The notes beneath the pieces were generated by a model. It made no database searches. It was not told where the DNA came from and worked only from the letters and a program-made list of their open reading frames with translations. From NCBI GenBank assembly GCA_963814865.1, contig CAWFEN010000003.1:1-64000 (forward strand): a stretch of 64,000 bases of DNA, read 5' to 3'. Numbering within the stretch: the first letter of the stretch is position 1; each line of letters begins with the position of its first letter. A program made the translations under genes and the position numbers. Below are positions 58,378 through 64,000 of the stretch, in pieces. Source of the DNA: AP-15 sp963814865. Its GTDB lineage: Bacteria; Pseudomonadota; Alphaproteobacteria; ATCC43930; CGMCC-115725.

Positions 58378-60314
58378 TTGAACGACGTCTCGCGCGGCAG
58401 CATCGACCAAGCTCTGTTCGGCTATGTTGACGGTCATCGACAGATCGCGTCATCCGTGCGCCTACCGGCGAAGGACCTCTACCTTCTTAGTTCGGCGAGC
58501 GATCTTGCCAGCGGAGCCCGCCTCGGCGAGCATGAGAGCTATCTATCCGGGCTGCCGCTGCTTGAGTCGCGAAGATACGCCCTGCTCCGGACCTGGGCCG
58601 CCCCGGAGATGCCGCGCCCGGGCTGCGTGTGGAGCCATGTGCTCCTGCTCGGTCCGACAATCTCGGCTTCAATCGCGGCGCTCTCGGGGGTCCTGCCGTT
58701 CTTCCGCCGACCCATCGCAAACGAGACGTCCTCCTCGGGTACCCGCTGGAGATTTCGACCTCGCCGTTCGTCGAACCGGCTCGCGCCGATCTGATCTCCG
58801 AGATCATATCCGGCTATTATACCAGCGGGCGCGCAACCCTCTCGTCGGCCAGCGGCGAACCCGACGAGATCGAGAATGCCGTTCTGGCCGTATGGTCTCA
58901 ACAGTGGCCGCGCCTCAGATCGTCGTTCTCCTTCTGCACGGCATCGCTGAACGAAAACCGCCGAACAGAGCAGAACGATTATAGTGTTCAAATTGCTCCG
59001 CCCGACGGGGCGCCACTGGCCAATCGCGAAAAGTGGGTCTCTTTCGCTTCCGCAGACGCAGCGCTCAACAAGGTAACGCCGCTGCGACGCTTCTTGTGGC
59101 GCTACGGTCGTGACATCGCGACCTCTCGGCGTCATTTTCGAATGATCGTCAATCTTTACCTGTACTCCGAGGGGGTCGACTCCATTTCAGTGGGTGCGGC
59201 CCTCGATGTCTTCCAGGCTCTCCCAGACCCGTCGGACGGCGCTATTCTCAAACGTGACCTTCTTGGGATCGGACCCAGGTCGCCACGCCTCATCCCCGCG
59301 CTTTCCGCTGTCGAATTTTTGCAGCTTCTAACCTCAGGGGCGCTTCCCGAACCCCCGACCGCCAGTCAAGTTGGGCACAGACTCGACGAACTGTCTTCGC
59401 GAGACGCCGGCAAAGTCGCCCGCTACTACGCGGCAAACAAGGAAGTGTTATCGCCGTGGAAGAACGAAATCTATGGTGCCATCGTGGCGCTTGCCGATAA
59501 GGCGTCAATCACGACGGAATACCCAACTGAGATGGTCGCCGACGTCCTGCTCGCGCGCGAAGACCTCGTTGATGCCGACACTCTTCCGCTTGTGACAAAC
59601 GACGTTTTGTCGCGGCTCATTGAGGATAATACCTCCAGCCTAACAGCTCGCTCCATCATGAACGAGATGCTTCGTCGCGACATGGGTGATCTAGAAGACG
59701 CGATAATCGGCTCGCGGCCGGAGCTCGTCTTCCAGTCCGCCGTGGAGGCCTTCTGCAACAACCGACTTCATCAATCGTGGTCTGGTCGACTGTATCAGCA
59801 CGTCGGGACGATCCTTGCCGCGGACTGGCTCCCGGGTCTGAAGTCCACGAAGGAATTTGCGACGGCCCTTTCGATTCTCGGCTATCCGCGAAACCTCTTG
59901 AAAGGCAGCGTCGAAATCGCCCAGCACCTATCCCGGATGGCCGACAACGCGCAGGGGAACGAACGTACGACCATGCAGGCGACGCTGCTCAGGGCAGCGA
60001 TCGACGAAGGATCCGCGCAAAGCTGGAATTTGATCTCGATTGTCTTACCTGAGCTCCGCGTCGTCATCATCAACGCGGGCCTATCGCGGACCGCCGAGTC
60101 GATGCTCGTCAACGATCTGCCTCATTTCTATTCGGCAGGCTATTGGGACCTGAATAAACGAATCCTTCTAAGCCTATCGAAGCTGAATCTCGTTGCTCCG
60201 AACAGTGATGCTTTGCACCGACTCGCTCTCACGCCCGCTGAGATGGAACTTGTTCTTCAGGGCGAAACTCGGCCCAAGAAGAAATCCCTACTGAAGAATT
60301 TGTCTTGGTTTTGA
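58378..60314 (+). CDS. GTPase-associated protein 1 (GAP1) homologue
   Basis: The GAP1-N1 start signature is clear: SIDQALFGYVDGHRQIASSV, LPLLESRRYALLRTWAAPEM and PRPGCVWSHVLLL. A missing base near 58740 (a C-run in CCCAT) shifts to the frame KRDVLLGYPLEISTSPF, which runs to 60314 with VWSQQWPRLRSSFSFCT and long helical repeats (GAP1-M/C-like). About 645 residues. GAP1 proteins always accompany double GTPases and are thought to control their output. It ends the operon. Confidence 0.7.
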
Positions 60315-60796
60315 GGAGATCGTAGCTGTAGCTATCGACCAGCATGCACCGATTGGTCAGTCCACCAGATGCCGCAATCGGATGTTTTCGATGTCCGAAA
60401 TAGGTTAAGCAGCCGAACCAGCAACGGTATCTCGGAAAGTCTGCTTCCACCCGGCGACTATATTAGAAGGCAATGACCGCAATGGGGCATGACCCGGCCT
60501 TGTTGTCGACTGATGGAGCGGCCGTTGTAGGGTCGATCCCGGCGGTTAGCCGGGCAGATGAGCGAATGTCCGCTGTCTTCGTACTCCAGCGGTAAAGGAA
60601 TAAGCGGTCCTGGCATCATTGCTCGCTTCTTTGGCTCGGATCGCATCGCGCGGCAGCATTCGGCCGCCGCGCAACGGCCCGTGGCTCCAGCGTCGTGAAG
60701 CACTGCCACGCAGTGGAGAGTGAGAGGAAGGCGGGTTGGCCGTGACGGGTTGGGGTTCGCGAGAGAGGCTCGCGGCGCCCGTCGCGGAGATCCGCG
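60315..60796. other. intergenic region holding the ardC leader
   Basis: 60315-60740 shows no supportable gene. 60741-60796 is the ardC leader: GACGGG (60744-60749) pairs with CCCGTC (60778-60783), and CGCGAG-AGAGG-CTCGCG (60758-60774) forms an inner hairpin; GGAGA then precedes the ATG. It matches the parB leader at 45375. Confidence 0.6.
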
Positions 60797-61747
60797 ATGT
60801 CCAGACACACCGCTCGCATGCGTTCCGGTTCCGGCCGGACGAGCCTTTACGACGAAATCACCGACAAGATCATCGCCGAGCTTGAGGCCGGCCGCGTGCC
60901 CTGGGTTCAGCCCTGGGGAACCGCGGCGGCGAAGGCCCCGCTCGCCATGCCGAAGAACGCCGCCACCGGCCGCCTCTATTCCGGGATCAACGTGCTGATC
61001 CTCTGGGGCTCGGTGACCGAGCACGGCTTTCCGGGCCAGGGGTGGCTGACATTCCGGCAAGCCCTCGGTCTCGGGGGCAATGTGCGCAAGGGCGAGCACG
61101 GCACCACAGTCGTCTATGCCGACCGTTTCATTCCCGATGATGAGAAGAAACGCGCCTTTGAGACGGGCGAGGAGGCGCAGGCAATCCCGTTCCTGAAACG
61201 CTTCACGGTCTTCAACCTGGCGCAATGCGAAGGGCTTCCCCCAGAACTCGCTATTGTCGCGCCGCCGCCAGCGCCTGGTTTGATCGAGCCGACGGTCGAG
61301 GCACTGATCAAGGCGACCGGCATCGACTTTCGCATCGGGGGCAGCCGGGCCTTCTATATGCCCGCGCAGGACTATGTGCAGGTGCCGCCCCCGCAAGCCT
61401 ATTTCGAGCCGATCAACTGGCATCGCACCGCCCTTCATGAACTCGGGCACGCGAGCGGGGCGCCCCACCGGCTGAACCGCGATCTCTCCGGGTCTTTCGG
61501 CTCGAAGAAATACGCCTTCGAGGAACTGGTGGCCGAGATGAATGCCGCCTTCTGCTGCGCGTCGCTCGGCATCGTGCCGACGGTGCGTCATGCCGATTAC
61601 ATCGCGTCCTGGCTGGAGGTGCTGCGCGAGGACAACCGCGCCATCGTCCGCGCCGCCTCGCAGGCAAGCAAGGCGGCCGACTTCCTTCTGGGATTTCTCC
61701 CGGATGATGAGCGCGCGTCCACCGATGCCGAACCCGCAGCTGCGTAA
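60797..61747 (+). CDS. ardC: ArdC-type antirestriction protein
   Basis: A 316-residue protein. The N-terminal ssDNA-binding domain (DUF1738) has SLYDEITDKIIAELEAGRVP, PWVQPWG and SGINVLILWG; the C-terminal zincin-like domain carries the metal site HELGHASG (NWHRTALHELGHASGAPHRL) with a downstream Glu in FEELVAEMNAAF. ArdC proteins protect incoming conjugative DNA from restriction. Expressed from a structured leader shared with parB. Confidence 0.88.
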   Translation: MSRHTARMRSGSGRTSLYDEITDKIIAELEAGRVPWVQPWGTAAAKAPLAMPKNAATGRLYSGINVLILWGSVTEHGFPGQGWLTFRQALGLGGNVRKGEHGTTVVYADRFIPDDEKKRAFETGEEAQAIPFLKRFTVFNLAQCEGLPPELAIVAPPPAPGLIEPTVEALIKATGIDFRIGGSRAFYMPAQDYVQVPPPQAYFEPINWHRTALHELGHASGAPHRLNRDLSGSFGSKKYAFEELVAEMNAAFCCASLGIVPTVRHADYIASWLEVLREDNRAIVRAASQASKAADFLLGFLPDDERASTDAEPAAA

Positions 61748-62224
61748 TCGCTTCCAGTCGCAGATCCAGGCTCCTGTCTCCACGGGCACCACAGTCGGGG
61801 AGAGCGCAGGCCGCTCTATTCGAGTCCCTGCTGTTGAGGCACCACGTCGGGCTGCCTGTCCATCCAGATTCCCGAGTGGCGGCTGCCCAGTTTGCGGTTC
61901 GGTTTCTGCCGAGCCGGAAAGGGGATTGACGCGTTGTCTTGGTATCGCTCTTCACTGGTCAGGGGTCGCGCACACGGCCTTCCCGGGCGGCGATCTGCCG
62001 GGGCCGGACCCGGTCCGGCAATGGCGGCGGGCAACTATTTTCCGCCGCCGGGCGGCAGCCGCCCGGCTTTGCATCGCGAAACAAAATAGCCGCCCGCCGC
62101 CATCCTCCGCTGCGCTTCGGCCCTGCCGGCAAGCCGGGGCGGGTGCCGGCCGGATCAGGCCCCGGCAAGGGGATCGCCGTGAAGGCCGCGATGGGCGCGG
62201 CCAAACCAGCAACAGGAGCTTGCC
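61748..62224. other. intergenic region with large hairpin
   Basis: No supportable ORF. The notable content is the nested inverted repeat at 62021-62103 (separate entry). The ribosome site of the next gene (AGGAGC) closes the region. Confidence 0.45.
62021..62103. repeat. nested inverted repeats (possible cruciform)
   Basis: The outer arms (62021-62041 and 62083-62103, 21 bp) pair at 19 of 21 positions; both begin ATGGCGGCGGGC read outward-in. The 41-nt loop contains a perfect 10-bp inverted repeat GCCGGGCGGC / GCCGCCCGGC (62047-62056, 62058-62067) with a one-base loop. It may be a terminator for ardC, an oriT-like structure or a miniature element. Confidence 0.6.
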
Positions 62225-63181
62225 ATGACAGACGATCCCGCATCCTTTCTCTTTCCCGACGACGAAACCGACGACGCGCCGCACGCACTCTCAGCCACCG
62301 CGCATCTGCTCGACGAACTGGCCCTCTATGGCCACCGGCCCGGCCGGGACGAAGCCGATCCGCGCCCGCTGCCCGAAGCCGAAGCCGTCCGTGCCGGACT
62401 CGCCGCCATCGTTGATGACTTCGCTGCCATCCTGACGAACACCCGGCTCGAGGACGATCTCGATGACCTGCTGTGGTCGTTCGCCAACATCTTCCATCGC
62501 AAGATCGACCGCATCGAGACGGAACTCGACACCAACGAGCAGGCCCAGCGCCGGTCTCAGCTGGAGCAGGACGGCTCCGAAATCCGCTCCGTCGAACTGG
62601 AGCAACTCACCGCCCAAGGCATCAGCCTGATCGAACGCCGCAACGCTTTCGAGTTCTGCCGCGATTGCGCTGCCGAGGGCTTCGAAGCGGCCACCGGATC
62701 GGCATGGCGTCCGCGTTCGGGCTCGATGGTCAATCACCGCGCCATGACGTCAGCCGTGATCGACAGCCGTGAGTTCATCAACGCAAAGCGCCGGGCCGAG
62801 ACGCAGCTGCTGCTGCCCGCAGGCACGCGTATCGCTTTCACCGGCGGCACCGAGTGCAACGATCATCAGCGCATCTGGTCGGTGCTCGACCGCGTTCACG
62901 CCAAACATGCCGACATGGTGCTGCTGCATGGCGGCAGCCCGCGCGGCGCCGAGCGGATCGCCGCGTGCTGGGCCGACAATCGCAAGGTCGCCCAGGTCGT
63001 GTTCAAGCCCGACTGGAACCGCCACCGCAACGCGGCGCCCTTCAAGCGCAACGACACGATGCTCGACGCGCTGCCAACCGGCCTGGTCGTTTTCCCCGGC
63101 TCCGGCATCTCGGAAAATCTCGCCGACAAGGCCCGCAAGCTGGGCATTCCGGTATGGCGCTTCGGGGAGGGCGGCGCGTAA
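62225..63181 (+). CDS. DUF2493 (SLOG-like) protein
   Basis: A 318-residue protein with AGGAGC before the ATG. The N-terminal half is acidic and helical (DDLLWSFANIFHRKIDRIET). The C-terminal half is DUF2493: RIAFTGGTECNDHQRIWSVL, DMVLLHGGSPRGAERIAACW, RNDTMLDALPTGLVVFPGSG, a Rossmann-like SLOG fold that binds nucleotide-type ligands. A regular member of the ParB/SbnO/ArdC backbone; exact role unknown. Confidence 0.82.
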   Translation: MTDDPASFLFPDDETDDAPHALSATAHLLDELALYGHRPGRDEADPRPLPEAEAVRAGLAAIVDDFAAILTNTRLEDDLDDLLWSFANIFHRKIDRIETELDTNEQAQRRSQLEQDGSEIRSVELEQLTAQGISLIERRNAFEFCRDCAAEGFEAATGSAWRPRSGSMVNHRAMTSAVIDSREFINAKRRAETQLLLPAGTRIAFTGGTECNDHQRIWSVLDRVHAKHADMVLLHGGSPRGAERIAACWADNRKVAQVVFKPDWNRHRNAAPFKRNDTMLDALPTGLVVFPGSGISENLADKARKLGIPVWRFGEGGA

Positions 63182-64000
63182 GCGCCGTCCACCCCCTTTA
63201 TCGGAACCGCCCTCCAGCCGGATCGGCTATCGCCGGCCGATCTCTCCCCGGCGTGATGAATGGGCCGTCGCCGTATAGCGCGGCCTTTCCGGACGCGCGC
63301 CACTATCTCCTCGAATATCCAGAGAGGCACGTTGCGGCTGGCCATTTGGCGGGACCGTCCCTGCGCGGTGCCGCGACCTCGCCGGTCGCAATGCGGCCGG
63401 TGATCGCACGCTGCACTGCCGCCCTCGCGTAATGCACGGAAGTGCTGTGCGAGATCGGCATGAAGCGGTCGCCGTGATTGGCGCGTTCCTGGTCGACGGC
63501 CCGGGTGGGTATGACGATCCTGGCAAAGCCACCGCGAAGGGGGACGGGGTGGTCCAGATCGAACCTTGCTTATTCCGGAGAGTGCTGCGGCAGCGACCTT
63601 GAGGGATTTATGGCCGTCCTCGGGTTGGCAGGACGAGACAATCGCACTGACTCACGATCAACGCTTAGTGCGTTTCAGGCGCATCCGTTGATGAAGCCTT
63701 GCCGAAGCAGCCCTCGCTCGTCGGCCGGCCCGCAAATCGAACAGTGGAGAGGCTGTTGCGGCGCCGATCCTCTTCCCGGCACGAGCGCGCCGTTCTGCAC
63801 GCTGTGAATTCTTTGCCGCGCCGGAAACCGTCCGCCATCTTTGCAGACACCATGTTCGCCAGCATCTTCTCCCATAATTCCGTTTGAGCACGCGCACACG
63901 TGGCCTCGTGATGGCCAGATCTGGCCGGAGACCGGCTGCGCCATCGATCGCCTGAGCCGCAACGCCGTCATCTCGACTTTCTTCCCCTGGGCTGACGCCC
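63182..64000. other. sparse end region
   Basis: Several overlapping short frames on both strands, none with a recognisable domain. 63500-64000 is especially uncertain. I see no RNA gene, repeat or IS end. Confidence 0.35.
63303..63461 (-). CDS. small ORF, tentative
   Basis: A 52-residue frame starting MPISHSTSVHYARAAVQRAI and ending CLSGYSRR. The open frame extends further upstream (DQERANHGDRF). Composition is better than the competing frames, but there is no clear ribosome site and no family match, so it is listed with low confidence. Confidence 0.25.
   Translation of the reverse strand: MPISHSTSVHYARAAVQRAITGRIATGEVAAPRRDGPAKWPAATCLSGYSRR

Noticed and set aside
60458..61792. 444-residue minus-strand ORF opposite ardC
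   Set aside because: The plus-strand ArdC protein has clear domains and a ribosome site; the opposite frame is low-complexity and covers it completely.

Overview
The window is GC-rich DNA (the only AT-rich patches are short intergenic ones) with gene content typical of accessory DNA in Alphaproteobacteria, most likely Hyphomicrobiales (rhizobia or methylotroph relatives). The pointers are a zf-CHCC protein, a ParB / strawberry-notch / ArdC / DUF2493 plasmid-or-ICE backbone, IS66, IS21, IS630 and IS5 elements, and rhizobial-style small plasmid ORFs. The genus cannot be fixed from the sequence, and no ribosomal or housekeeping operon is present.

Layout. 1-3700: small genes (two-TM protein, Sel1 repeat protein, two paralogous approximately 60-residue proteins, a zf-CHCC protein) with much sparse DNA. 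3773-9805: a small coiled-coil gene split by an IS66 copy with a perfect 8-bp duplication, an IS21 remnant, and a second IS66 copy that differs from the first at one visible base. 10032-15716: a secreted TPR-CHAT protease gene facing a trypsin-like (S1C) protease gene tail to tail. 16300-19131: an integration module (two small ORFs, a tyrosine recombinase, a Fic-gene scrap, and a 50-bp 3' half of tRNA-Arg(CCU) that looks like an attachment site). 19302-33496: a mixed and defence-like region with an FAD monooxygenase, a chimeric HsdM, a very large HNH-TPR-PIN-like protein broken by IS630, an AbiEi-Fic protein behind four 24-bp tandem repeats, a DUF2971 protein and an ApeA-like HEPN protein.

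33584-45328: a long minus-strand cluster (VirD4/TraG coupling protein, membrane protein, coil protein, membrane J-domain protein, zinc ribbon protein, AAA+ ATPase, and three paralogous proteins sharing an HFPEGP...DFS signature, one split by an IS5 element), with an inserted plus-strand pair that ends in an ankyrin protein. 45375-53743: plasmid/ICE maintenance genes (ParB, two small conserved proteins, methyltransferase plus strawberry-notch helicase, Toprim protein). 54106-60314: a tightly overlapping operon matching the double-GTPase conflict systems (metallophosphoesterase effector with adaptor domain, GASH helical protein, DO-GTPase2, DO-GTPase1, GAP1). 60744-63181: the backbone resumes with ArdC and a DUF2493 protein. 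parB and ardC share a folded 5' leader.

A global feature is a large number of single-base frame breaks in otherwise well-conserved genes. Nearly all are a net +1 shift at short homopolymers. This looks more like sequencing or assembly over-calls than independent decay, so many genes labelled broken here may be intact in the organism. The IS insertions, in contrast, are true interruptions. The two strongest candidate systems are the GTPase operon at 54106-60314 and the HsdM chimera plus giant HNH-TPR-PIN protein at 20965-29828; the AAA / J-domain / HFPEGP cluster at 33584-41540 is the least explained multi-gene unit.
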